From assembly GCA_940337035.1 (NCBI GenBank), contig CALNHX010005141.1, positions 1 through 64,000 on the forward strand: 64,000 nt of DNA, written 5' to 3'. The notes below the pieces were generated by a model. That model was not told the DNA's origin. It searched no databases and saw only the letters and a list, made by a program, of their open reading frames with translations. The position numbers and the translations under genes are program-made. This DNA comes from Agriotes lineatus. Taxonomy: Eukaryota; Arthropoda; Insecta; Coleoptera; Elateridae. Positions 11,950-23,595 of the stretch are shown here, in pieces (position 1 is the stretch's first letter; every line of letters begins with the position of its first letter).

Positions 11950-12240
11950 TTAATTAAACTCTCTTTTGCGAGACTTTGCTAGAGCTAACATATCTATCAG
12001 TGAATTAAAACCAAGAGTACTGGCTTTTACTTTCTCGATACACAGTAATGCAAAACTCTTTAGGCGTATTTGACTCATATTACTTAGCAAAAAGTTTTTA
12101 ATAATTTTTAATTTAGAAAAAGATCTCTCAGTGGAGGCGGTAGTGACGGGATGTAAAAAATAGGTTATAAGCTGTATCCAAATCTGGAAAGCTAGCCAAT
12201 GATGTGTGAGTAGACAGAGATTTTTCTCCCACTTCCTTCA
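11950..12240 (-). pseudogene. hAT transposase, C-terminal dimerisation region relic
   Basis: On the minus strand, HPVTTASTERSFSKLKIIKN followed by MSQIRLKSFALLCIEK is the hAT C-terminal dimerisation motif, of the type found in ZMYM1-like insect proteins. It ends at a stop at 11950. The upstream part (to 12240, ending AYNLF) is in a different frame, so there is one indel near 12165. No BED finger or catalytic region is nearby, so this is a fragment. Confidence 0.85.
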
Positions 12241-12730
12241 CTGATAAGCAAGATTTAATACTAGTTGTGTACGAAGATCGAAATTGTATGACCTCTGTAT
12301 CTGTATTTGCGGTTTAAAACTTTGAATTTATAGTATGTTACTATGCACTATGCTCTATGAAATCTAAGAATCACAAACACACACTAGAGCTGGAACTTCT
12401 AATCTACTCAAAAGGAGAAAAGACTGCGCACTCAAAAGAGCCCAGTGGCGCTCACGTATCATAGTCTGCTACCGCTTTGAACCACTATTCTAGGAACACT
12501 TTTATTTTCACTAAAAACTCCGCTACCGCGGCGCCTATATAGATTCGGCGCCGTGGTTCTTCGCACCCCCTGCACCTATGATAGTTACGCCACTGCTAAA
12601 TTTATGGTTACTTGCATTTTTATAGTCACCCACAGAAACAGTTTATTTTCTAACCTGACACTCTGACGCATTATCTTTACTGCTAGGTATCTATTATTAC
12701 TAGATACTTACACATTGTAAGCAGTTTGCA
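12241..12730. other. non-coding stretch
   Basis: About 490 bp of AT-rich DNA with a more GC-rich patch at 12430-12590. No open frame or repeat was recognised. Confidence 0.4.
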
Positions 12731-13376
12731 TTGTTAAAAATCTGGTATGATACACTCACATAACTTCCTTTTACAATGATCTTATAATTAGCCAAAAATT
12801 TGTTTTTAATTTTTAAGCATTTGTCAAAAATTTTCAAAAATTACAAATTCTACAAAAACGGTACAAAATAGAGCGTTAGTTGAAGAGACAAATTTTTTAT
12901 AAAATTCTAAGCTGAATTCAAAACTGTAATAATATACCGGGTGTTCTATGTAAAATAGGAGTTAATAAAAAATAGAAAAAACACAAAAGAAAGCCATTTT
13001 AGAAGTATTCAACTGGAAAATCACCTGTATTACATCAATACACATTAAAAATGTAGTAAAAATGTAAAGTTTGAGAAAATAGTACAGCTGTTTTTGAGTA
13101 AATCGAAAAAAAAACTGAAAAATTACAACCATAAATACCTACTTCCGGTTATGCAATTTACATAGTACACAAAACTTATATATGAAGTTTCAAAGCCATA
13201 CCTCTTTTCGTTTTTGAGATATTCTGTTCACAGGCAGACAGACACACAGACAGACAGACCAATGAACAAAAACATGTTTTTTGGGTTCAGGGGACTCGAA
13301 AACGTGAAGATCTGTTGAAAACTCAATTTCGAATTTTTGGGGTGAACCCAATACTTCATCGTAAAACGAAGTAGAA
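12731..13376 (+). repeat. uncharacterised ~0.65-kb dispersed repeat, copy 1
   Basis: It runs from AAAAATCTGGTATGATACAC to a terminal hairpin (TACTTC...GAAGTA, 13351-13373). A second copy lies in inverted orientation at 16894-17505, matching over its length, including a CAGA/GTCT-rich patch at 13230-13260 and the flanking GGGTTCAGGGGACT. It has no coding capacity. The family is not identified. Confidence 0.8.
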
Positions 13377-15783
13377 AAAAACAAAATGTCTAAAAATTCG
13401 AGCAAAGTATTTCAAACCAAGTTTGGCACGATGTTCTAAATTTAGGGAAAATTTAACAGTGGCGGCTTGCTATAAGGCACCAAGGAGCCGTGGCCCACCA
13501 TAGCAAACCAGTCACTCAAAATTTTTTTATTCTGAAACACACATTTTTTTGTACTTATTTTTCACCATTATTTACAGTTTAAAGCTTAAAGAAGTTGTAG
13601 GGGATGTTGAAACATCAACATTTTGTTTATACTTTTTTTAAATCCTTCCCAGCTGTGTTACACTCTCCTGGGTGGATATAGTAGACCCCTTTGACAGACA
13701 CGAAACTGAAAGAAAAATTTTATATGCAAAATGGGTATATCCTTCAGTTTAACACCATGGTTTTCAAACATTATACGTATTTTTTATTCCAAATGCAACA
13801 TTAATAATTGTAATTTTGATTGAGCTCAGGATTTTTGGAATAAGTGGTTTGTGCTGAAATTGGTTTAATTTTTGATCTATTACATTGTAAGTTATGGTAT
13901 CATGTGCATCAGTTACAGAATTAAAGGTTAAAATCTCGGGGTTCAAGATTTTCCAGTTCGCCCAATGAAGAAAAATCTGAAATAAGTTACAAAACCTTTT
14001 ATCGACAACAAATTTGATAATATATTACCGCATTAAAAATTTACATCAAAGTTTAATACATTTTATTATTGCTATAGAATATTACATAATCATTTACAAT
14101 CACAACAAGGTCTATTTTTATATTTATTTTTGCAATATAGGAATTATAAGTCTTACACCTCACGGTAGAAAGACTCAGGAATAAGTAAGTCAGTAAGAAA
14201 TAAAAACATGAAACAGGAATATGCAACACAAAATCTACGAACTATCAGGCACCTTCGTTCTTTCATAGGCTGTAAGTCAGATGCACACATCACAAAAGTC
14301 TAGAGATATATTTTTTTATACAGAACTGTATAGTAATTTGTTTTTTTTTAGATAGTCTGCATATAGTAAATTAACACAAAACTTTTACAACTTAAAATTA
14401 AAAATGTAATTTAGAACAAAAGAAGACAATCTGAAAAAGCTTTAATGAAACTTAAATTTAAATCAACTGTAAATGATGATTGAATTATTCCCTACCACTG
14501 GAATTGCTTAATTTTTTGTTGAATTGACTATTAAGCATTTGCATTTGTTTATTTATTATTGATACAATTGCTATCGCCAGCCCAAAGACTAGCACTAACA
14601 TCAATGCCAGAAATATTTGATAACAAAATTAATTTATATTGATAAAAAAATATACATCCCTAGACTTTTGTTATGTGTGTATGATTTATAGTAGGTATAT
14701 TTATTATTTCATTATGCTGAAAAATTATACATATTAACGATTCCAGAAAAAAGATAGTCTCTTTCCTATTTCTATTTCAATTAACAAAGTAAAACTTACA
14801 TGTTTATGGCGCATTTAATAACTAAAAACATCAATTTATAGAACAACGAAAAAAACAATCCAGATAACATAATAGTTTCATGCTATGGCACCACTGTTGG
14901 ATTTTGCAATTGCTGCTCAATCTTTTGTATGCGATCATTTTTAACTTAATTTCAGTTCGTCGAAGTTAAAAAAGTGTTTCTTTACTTAATTTCAGTTCCT
15001 TTGCTTTCTCATTGTGCTGGTTGTATAGCCGCATGCTCCAAGGACTGGTCGAACAGCCTCGAGAGTTAAACAACGTTCTCGGCGGTTGTCACTCGGATGT
15101 CCGATCTATAGTGATAGTAAAATCGCAGCCAGCCATGCCTCAGAGAGCACATTAAACCGTCGGTCCCGGTTGTAATTTCGCTGACAGTCGCTAGGTTAGG
15201 CCAGAGGGGCTTTCTCAACTTGATAACTCTGGAACAAGGCTTCCTACCACAAGCCGTACGATACACGATTTCTTATTGTTCATACAGAATCAAATTCTCG
15301 TCCCTTCAACTTTATTATCATTTTCTCCAATAAAATTGTACGTGCAGGGTATTCCATCTTCGGTGCGATTACATGAGAATCTCTGTTGTTATTAGAGGTA
15401 GAAAGAAAATAGTTTGCACATTCTGTAGTCAAGTTTTCGAAAGTTATTCAAGAAGGAACTGAAATTGAATGTCTTTGGGTCCTTTCTACGGTCGCAAAAT
15501 AAACACTTCAATTTGATGTCAGCTCACTTGATTTTCAAAATATAAAAAACTAAACCAGACTTCAGAGGTTTTCACAATACTTGCTGGCTGGACGGCAGCG
15601 GGAAGCGCTTGCCACTCCAGTCGTTTCCAGTCCTTAACACTAATCTAAGCGTTACGGAAAAATATTAACTTTTTGTTAGTTCTCTTCTGTTATGCAGCAT
15701 AAGAGGCCCTTATTATTAGAAAAAGATTTGCATATAAAAAAATATGTATCCTAACAGAAAAATAACAGAAAAATATGAAAACT
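13377..15783. other. long AT-rich non-coding stretch
   Basis: About 2.4 kb with no frame that resembles a known protein. At 15000-15260 a GC-richer segment, read on the minus strand, has the look of a short dispersed-repeat tail. I cannot assign it. The rest shows no structure I can support. Confidence 0.4.
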
Positions 15784-15806
15784 NNNNNNNNNNNNNNNNN
15801 NNNNNN
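15784..15806. other. assembly gap (23 N)
   Basis: Twenty-three consecutive N. The flanks do not reveal what is missing. Confidence 1.
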
Positions 15807-16552
15807 CATAACATGTCTCGTGCATAAACGACTTTTAGCACGCGTTGCATACAATATTTTATCTACTACCTTAATTTTACCGTTAGTAATCCATAAATAT
15901 CGATTTAACAAAGGTTTGCATCTACGACACTTCTAATTTATGTCATAACTAGCTGAAACCCGCGGCATATGCCGCATTTAAAATATACGACAAATCTAAT
16001 AACTTTTGTTGCACTAAAGAAAGTTTTAAAAGCACGTTACAGATTGGAAATATTTGGATAGCCTCCAGGCTACTTTCCTCCTACATATTGGATACACCGA
16101 TACTGCTGAATTAAATAGTGTCTTCTTTTTTCTGTTCAGTATTAAATGCTAATTATTGTTACAATGCTATAAATCCAGTTAGTGGAAATGTCACTGGGAC
16201 AGTTTCTAAAAACTAAATTCCTGGAATTTGCTGATCTCTAAAAGCACTATATTTAGACAAACCTACAATTTTCTGAAAATAGGGACAATTAAGTACTTAT
16301 CTGCTTTTGGAATATCCCAAATATAAAGGAAATATTATGTTTTATTGTTATGATGTATAATTTGTATACGTATTTAAATGTTCAATTCCTATTCCAAAAA
16401 CTCAGGTATTCAACCCCACTTGTAAAACAACCTGATATCAGCAACATTATTGCTTAAAGTTCTTGGTGTTCAGTCGCTTTTGTAATTTTGTCTTGGTATA
16501 TTGTTTATTTGGCTTGGTGTCTTGTTCTTATAAGTGGTGTGTGAATCAACAT
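15807..16552. other. non-coding stretch
   Basis: No coding signal. CTAGCTGAAACCCGCGGC at about 15950 resembles the recurrent end sequence of insect RTE-type LINE fragments, but too little is present to call one. Confidence 0.35.
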
Positions 16553-16743
16553 TAGGGTGACCACCCGTCCCGATTTACCCGGGACAGTCCCGTGTTTGAT
16601 GACCAATGTTCCGGTCACGAGTTGGTATCGCCCGGGACAACATTTCCCGATAGAGGGTAAATTTATTTCCCCCCTTTATTTCATGTATTACGACTTCATT
16701 TCGTCAGCAAAAGCAATAGCTGAAAAAATTTTTTAGCTCTTTG

Positions 16744-16890
16744 AAAAAGCACAATCTTCCAAGTAATAGAATATCAGCATTGTCTGCAGATAATGCAGCC
16801 GTAAATTTTGGAAAACAGAACTCCGTCTTTAAAATACTATCTCTCAAAAATGGTAAACTCTTAGCTGCACATTGTCCAAGATTTTAAGAT
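16744..16890 (+). pseudogene. hAT transposase internal fragment
   Basis: In frame, RISALSADNAAVNFGKQNSV then LLAAHCPRF resembles the hAT catalytic-core segment in which a DNA-binding DN motif is followed by the conserved C-x-H region. It ends at a TAA. It lies inside the TIR-bounded element 16553-17588, so it is probably what remains of that element's own transposase. Confidence 0.75.
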
Positions 16891-16893
16891 TTT

Positions 16894-17505
16894 TACTTCC
16901 TCTTACGAAAGGAAGTATTGGGTTCACCCCAAAAATTCTAAATTGAGTTTTCCACAGATTTAAAGTCCCCTGAACCCAAAATACATATTTTTGTTCATTG
17001 GTCTGTCATTCTGTCTGTGTATGTGTGTCTGTCTGTCTGTGAACAGAATATCTCAAAAACGAAAAGAGGTATGGCGTTGAAACTTCATAAATAAGTTTTG
17101 TGTACTACCTAGATGCGACAGCAAGCTTTTGAAGAAAATTTTTCAAAAACAACTCTTAAAACGATTTTTTTTCAATCTTTACATGTTTATTACATTTTTA
17201 ATTTATATTGATGAAAGATAGGTAATTTTCCAGTTGAATACCACCAAAAAAAGTTTCGTTTGTTTTTTTCCTATTTTTTTATGAACTCCTATTTTAAATA
17301 GAACATCCGGTATATTATTAATTTTTGAATTCAGCTTAAAAAATTTGTCTCTTGAACTAACGCTCCATTTTGTAGGATTTCTTTAGCAATTGTAATTTTT
17401 GAAAATGTCTGACAAATAATGCTTAAAAATTAAAAATGAAATTTTTGGCTAATTATAAGATCACTGTAAAAGGAAGTTGTGTGCGTGTATCACACCAGAT
17501 TTTTT
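16894..17505 (-). repeat. uncharacterised ~0.65-kb dispersed repeat, copy 2
   Basis: Reverse-complement copy of 12731-13376, starting with a hairpin (TACTTCCT...AGGAAGTA) and ending near CACACCAGATTTTT. It interrupts the interior of the hAT element 16553-17588 and so is younger than that element. Confidence 0.8.
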
Positions 17506-17588
17506 TCTATTCGTTAGTAGCTATGGTCAATATAAATAAATAGGTGTCAAATGTTCCGAGTTAGCTTTTCCAAAAGGTGGTCACCCTA

Positions 17589-17964
17589 ATCAACATGGTA
17601 AGTAAAATGTCCATCATATTACCTACTTTTTCTACAAAAAAATACGTAATTGGCTTAACTAATGTTATTACACATTTATATTTGTCAATAAATTTCCTGA
17701 ACATATTCTAAGTACCTACGAGATTTAAAAAAGAGCTAGTATTATTGCAATTTTTTTTTTCAATTGATAACTGTAAATCAGTTGGTTTCTGGCCTGCCCA
17801 TGAAAGTTGGTGTTTTATAAACAGTCATTTAAAATTTGTATTCCGCTAGTGATTTAAAATTTTTATTGCGCTAGCGCTTTAAAAATGTCAAATAAATGTC
17901 AACCAAAATAAATCAATAATTTATCAAAAAATTAACATAAGTACATTACAACTAAATTAACAAA
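17589..17964. other. non-coding stretch
   Basis: AT-rich. Two short near-repeats (ATTCCGCTAGTGATTTAAA and ATTGCGCTAGCGCTTTAAA) lie at about 17840-17885. No gene seen. Confidence 0.35.
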
Positions 17965-18230
17965 ACGACGTCCAAGTCGTCAATTTTCATTTTGACCAGT
18001 TCTCCAATGCGACAACCGCCAGCAATACCCATAAGTATAGTCTGCAATGTAATTTTACAATTAAAAGGAAACAAATGGATCAATAATGCTAACCTTTGCA
18101 AATAAATACTTCTCGTCCGGTGAAGTACGAATGCACCTCAAAACTTCGTCGCGGCTAAGAACTTTCGACTTATTGGGCTTAAAGTCCTCTTGCTTTTTGC
18201 TTGGAAAAGTTACTGGCTCCACACAAATAA
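17965..18230 (-). pseudogene. tyrosine-recombinase-like gene, two exons of a relic
   Basis: Minus-strand exon A (about 18222 down to 18094) encodes KPNKSKVLSRDEVLRCIRTS ending LFAK. A 52-bp intron follows, with donor GTTAGC and acceptor TTGCAG, and exon B (18041 down to about 17970) encodes ILMGIAGGCRIGELVKMKID. The G-x-R-x-x-E segment matches the catalytic arginine box of the tyrosine recombinase fold (Crypton-like and related insect recombinase genes). Joining at the splice sites keeps the frame. The catalytic H-x-x-R and Tyr boxes are absent, so it is a fragment or continues in exons not recognised. Confidence 0.6.
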
Positions 18231-18288
18231 AAATTAAATTAAAACGATTTCCAACCATATATGAATGTGACCAGTAAGTGTATATATA

Positions 18289-21200
18289 CAGTGTGTCCTA
18301 GATCGAGTGGGATTGCATAGGTAACTTTTTTATCATTGAAGATGGAGATTTGGTGAAATTGGCAATGTCGAACCAGTTAAGTTATTTAAAAAAAACTAAA
18401 AACTGTCATTTTCTTGTATGTCAAATATCTTTGTAAGTATAAGAGATACGAAAAAAAGTTTTATATAAAAGTCGCTGTTTTCGATGAGAACAATTTAAAA
18501 TTGGTGTTGAACAAAAATTCAAGATGGCTGCTTTTGAGGTACTCGTATCAACTTCTATAAGTTATATGGGCGCCATATTTGATTTTTAGGTTACTGAATA
18601 GAATTTTTCATTATCTTTTCAACGATGTAAGATAACGTATGATTGAATAAAAAATACCAGTAAAATTAATTGTTTTTACATTTTAATCAAGTAGGCTTAC
18701 ATGGATCAAAACAAAAACAAACATTTATTTAAAAACAAAACATAATCCTGATAATCACATGAAATGATCAAAATGCTGGCGATTGTTAGCGAAACATAGT
18801 TGACACTATTTGACGACACGACGGGTTACTTTACGCACACTTTCTTATTGTTATTCATCATAGCTGGTTACCTACTTGATTATACATTTAAAAAGCAATA
18901 TCACGATGGTTTTTGTGGTTCAAGTACTTAGTACTGAATTAACATGTTACTAAGTATTATAGGAATTACATACAAAGGTTTTCTAAAATAAATTTCAACA
19001 AATTTTGTTTTGATCCATGTAAGCTTACTTGATTAAAATGTAAAAACAATTAATTTTACTGGTATTTTTTATTCAATCATACGTTATCTTACATCGTTGA
19101 AAAGAGAATAGAAATTCTATTCAGTAACCTAAAAATCAAATAAAAAGTTTTATATAAAAGTCGCTGTTTTCGATGAGATCAATTTAAAATTGGTGTCGAA
19201 CAAAAATTCAAGATGGCTGCTTTTGAGGTACTCGTATCAACTTCCTTAAGTTATATGGGAGCAATATTTGATTTTTAGGTTACTGAATAGAATTTTTTAT
19301 TCTCTTTTCAACTATGTAAGATAACGTATGATTGAATAAAAAATACCAGTAAAATTAATTGTTTTTACATTTTAATCAAGTAGGCTTACATGGATCCAAA
19401 CAAAAACAAACAAAATTTATTTAAAAACAAAACAATCCTGATAATCACATGAAATGATCAAAATGCTGGCGATTGTTAGCGAAACATAGTTGACACTATT
19501 TGACGACACGACGGGTTACTTTACGCACACTTTCTTATTGTTTTTCATCATAGCTGGTTACCTACTTGATTATACATTTAAAAAGCAATATCACGATGGT
19601 TTTTGTGGTTCAAGTACTTAGTACTGAATTAACATGTTACTAAGTATTATAGGAATTACATACAAAGGTTTTCTAAAATAAATTTCAACAAATTTTGTTT
19701 TGATCCATGTAAGCTTACTTGATTAAAATGTAAAAACAATTAATTTTACTGGTATTTTTTATTCAATCATACGTTATCTTACATCGTTGAAAAGAGAATA
19801 GAAATTCTATTCAGTAACCTAAAAATCAAATAAAAAGTTTTATATAAAAGTCACTGTTTTCGATGAGATCAATTTAAAATTGGTGTCGAACAAAAATTCA
19901 AGATGGCTGCTTTTGAGGTACTCGTATCAACTTCCTTAAGTTATATGGGAGCAATATTTGATTTTTAGGTTACTGAATAGAATTTTTTATTCTCTTTTCA
20001 ACGATGTAAGATAACGTATGATTGAATAAAAAATACCAGTAAAATTAATTGTTTTTACATTTTAATCAAGTAGGCTTACATGGATCCAAACAAAAACAAA
20101 CAAAATTTATTTAAAAACAAAACAATCCTGATAATCACATGAAATGATCAAAATGCTGGCGATTGTTAGCGAAACATAGTTGACACCATTTGACGACACG
20201 ACGGGTTACTTTACGCACACTTTCTTATTGTTATTCATCATAGCTGGTTACCTACTTGATTATACATTTAAAAAGCAATATCACGATGGTTTTTGTGGTT
20301 CAAGTACTTAGTACTGAATTAACATGTTACTAAGTATTATAGGAATTACATACAAAGGTTTTCTAAAATAAATTTCAACAAATTTTGTTTTGATCCATGT
20401 AAGCTTACTTGATTAAAATGTAAAAACAATTAATTTTACTGGTATTTTTTATTCAATTATACGTTATATTACATCGTTGAAAAGAGAATAGAAATTCTAT
20501 TCAGTAACCTAAAAATCAAATAAAAAGTTTTATATAAAAGTCGCTGTTTTCGATGAGATCAATTTAAAATTGGTGTCGAACAAAAATTCAAGATGGCTGC
20601 TTTTGAGGTACTCGTATCAACTTCCTTAAGTTATATGGGAGCAATATTTGATTTTTAGGTTACTGAATAGAATTTTTTATTCTCTTTTCAACGATGTAAG
20701 ATAACGTATGATTGAATAAAAAATACCAGTAAAATTAATTGTTTTTACATTTTAATCAAGTAGGCTTACATGGATCCAAACAAAAACAAACAAAATTTAT
20801 TTAAAAACAAAACAATCCTGATAATCACATGAAATGATCAAAATGCTGGCGATTGTTAGCGAAACATAGTTGACACCATTTGACGACACGACGGGTTACT
20901 TTACGCAAACTTTCTTATTGTTTTTCATCATAGCTGGTTACCTACTTGATTATACATTTAAAAAGCAATATCACGATGGTTTTTGTGGTTCAAGTACTTA
21001 GTACTGAATTAACATGTTACTAAGTATTATAGGAATTACATACAAAGGTTTTCTAAAATAAATTTCAACTAATTTTGTTTTGATCCATGTAAGTTTACTT
21101 GATTAAAATGTAAAAACAATTAATTTTACTGGTATTTTTTATTCAATCATACGTTATCTTACATCGTTGAAAAGAGAATGGAAATTCTATTCAGTAACCT

Positions 21201-22129
21201 AAAAATCAAATAAAAAGTTTTATATAAAAATCGCTGTTTTCGATGAGATCAATTTAAAATTGGTGTCGAACAAAAATTCAAGATGGCTGCTTTTGAGGTA
21301 CTCGTATCAACTTCCTTAAGTTATATGGGAGCAATATTTGATTTTTAGGTTACTGAATAGAATTTTTTATTCTCTTTTCAACGATGTAAGATAACGTATG
21401 ATTGAATAAAAAATACCAGTAAAATTAATTGTTTTTACATTTTAATCAAGTAGGCTTACATGGATCCTAACAAAAACAAACAACATTTATTTAAAAACAA
21501 AACATAATCCTGATAATCACATGAAATGATCAAAATGCTGGCGATTGTTAGCGAAACATAGTTGACACCATTTGACGACACGACGGGTTACTTTACGCAA
21601 ACTTTCTTATTGTTTTTCATCATAGCTGGTTACCTACTTGATTATACATTTAAAAAGCAATATCACGATGGTTTTTGTGGTTCAAGTACTTAGTACTGAA
21701 TTAACATGTTACTAAGTATTATAGGAATTACATACAAAGGCGTTCTAAAATAAATTTCAACTAATTTTGTTTTGATCCATGTAAGCTTACTTGATTAAAA
21801 TGTGAAAACAATTAATTTTACTGGTATTTTTTATTCAATCATACGTTATCTTACATCGTTGAAAAGAGAATAAAAATTCTATTCAGTAACTTAAAAATCA
21901 AATATTACTTTTTTCGTATCTCTTATACTTACAAAGATATTTGACATACAAGAAAATGACAGTTTTTAGTTTTTTACTAATAACTTTTGACTGGTTCGAC
22001 ATTCTGAACTTTTTCAAACAGATATTAAATCAGCATATGAAACTGGAAAACATTGGCCATTTAACCAAATCTCCATCTTCAATGATAAGAAAGTTACCCA
22101 TGCAATCCCAGTCGATCTGGGACACACTG
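18289..22129. mobile_element. TA-flanked inverted-repeat element enclosing a 690-bp tandem array
   Basis: The left end CAGTGTGTCCTAGATCGA and the right end, read in reverse, CAGTGTGTCCCAGATCGA, are inverted repeats flanked by TA on both sides, as for Tc1/mariner-type elements. The arms are about 165 bp (left, with an internal ~58-bp deletion) and about 225 bp (right). The interior, 18453-21902, is five head-to-tail 690-bp units. There is no transposase, so it is a non-autonomous element of unusual build. Confidence 0.85.
18453..21902 (+). repeat. five tandem units of 690 bp
   Basis: Units start at about 18453, 19142, 19832, 20522 and 21212 (spacing 689, 690, 690, 690) and end about 21902. 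Each unit has ~130-bp inverted arms (for example 18580-18706 against 19012-19141) separated by about 305 bp, so each could fold into a hairpin. The first unit is the most diverged. The middle three are nearly identical, which points to recent unequal exchange or homogenisation. Confidence 0.95.
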
Positions 22130-23138
22130 TATGTAATTGCTTCATATGTGCCATTGGGATTTAAAGTATAATTAAATCGTAACACACATTAAAACATGAT
22201 ATCGAGTCCCAAACTTTCATTTTTATCTGTTAACACACAAAAAATAAGCACACACATAATGAAATTCCACTAAATAACTTACAAACAAAATCTGATGCTT
22301 CCCGGATAGTTACATTGGACATATACACTTACGATCATTGAAAATGAACAGGGTTATGCATGTCAAATTGACTTAACCGACGTTTTGCAATTGCGTGCAA
22401 CGTTATTTTATTATTACGATGTGGAGAGAGTTAGGACAACACGATTCTGCTTTAGAGACAAGGGAAATTCAGAAAACGTATATGAACTACTGCAATGTTT
22501 GTTGCATAGCCCTGTTCATTTTCAATGATTCTTTCCCAGTGAACACAATGATCCTGTTACGTATCTGTAAAGGATCATAGAGAGAACAGTGATATGTAAC
22601 TTTTGTTCTGTACAAGTAATATCTATGAAACTTTCTTGTTACTACCTTGATACAAACTTGGATATGTTACGGTGAATACGTGACCGACATGTGTCTAACA
22701 TAAAACCAAGTTACTTACTTGACACATTTAAATTTATTAAAAATAAGCTTGGATATGTGCGCCGTATACGTCACCGATACGTGTCAAAAATAAAATCTAG
22801 AAACTTATTTGATACATTTAAATGTAATAATATAATATTTTCTATTCTTAATATATAAACCCCAAAATTTGTTGGGTTTGTTAATTGAGACACAAATTAT
22901 TTACCTACATTTTTTAAGCTCTTTATAAGTTATTGTAAAAACAAAAATTACTAAAAAGCAAATAATACCCTTATAATCTACATGTACAAAAGTCATATGA
23001 ACATTTAAAAAACTGTTTTTTATTGGGTTAATTTTTATACATATACCGAGTGTAAATATATAGTCTAAGGAATTAATACTATATAATACTATTTATCACA
23101 TTCTTTAATTACGATTTAAAATACGCGCCATTAACCAC
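22130..23138. other. non-coding stretch with short repeats
   Basis: It contains the small inverted repeat 22334-22529 and, at about 22657-22835, a degenerate direct duplication of ~90-120 bp (both copies start CTTGGATATGT). The rest is AT-rich without coding signal. Confidence 0.5.
22334..22529. repeat. small inverted-repeat (MITE-like) segment
   Basis: ATCATTGAAAATGAACAGGG at 22334 is matched in reverse by CCCTGTTCATTTTCAATGAT ending at 22529. The arms are 27 bp with one mismatch and the interior is about 140 bp. No clear target duplication. Confidence 0.6.
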
Positions 23139-23595
23139 AAGTCCGGATAGTGCGGGTTTATGAGGATAGAGGGTATTTGTTTACTCTTTGTCTTGGGGTC
23201 GAGTGGCTGACCGGAAGCCAGGAGTTGGCACTAACCTGCCCCGCGGCGGAAGGTCAACTACAGGGGAGGACAAAGGCATAGCACTCCAGCCTCTGAAATC
23301 CCAAGACCGTTGGGTATCACCTTCAATGATTGGTGATATGTGATCTCAGATTGCATCCTACACGTGGTGGCCCTGTTGAAACTAAACCCAGCGGATCTAG
23401 ACTGGGAAGTCGATAAACATCCCTCAAGCCAAGTTGGAAGATATCGTGACGAGGGCTGCATGGAACTGGGGAGGCAGTTTCACGAACGATTCCTTCGGAG
23501 CACCTGGCGCCACTCCGTCGTACTAAGTCGCCTTACCTCGACGTTCGGGCTCCGGCGAGGGTTGACATTTTTTCCCGATCACTCGTGGGAACAAC

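Larger units (their letters stand above)
16553..17588. mobile_element. deleted hAT element with 8-bp target duplication
   Basis: Terminal inverted repeats TAGGGTGACCACC at 16553 and GGTGGTCACCCTA ending at 17588 are flanked on both sides by ATCAACAT (16545-16552 and 17589-17596), the 8-bp target duplication typical of hAT. The interior keeps a short transposase fragment and has received one copy of the 0.65-kb repeat. At 1036 bp it is a non-autonomous or internally deleted copy. Confidence 0.88.

Noticed and set aside
12731..13376. Helitron end (terminal hairpin)
   Set aside because: No CTRR after the hairpin and no TC start at the other end could be fixed from two copies.
15000..15260. SINE or tRNA-derived element in a GC-richer patch
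   Set aside because: No A and B boxes or cloverleaf could be built and no second copy is visible.
18453..21902. CRISPR-like array or satellite centromere block
   Set aside because: The units are 690 bp head-to-tail with no short repeat/spacer pattern, only five copies, and are bounded by transposon-like inverted ends.
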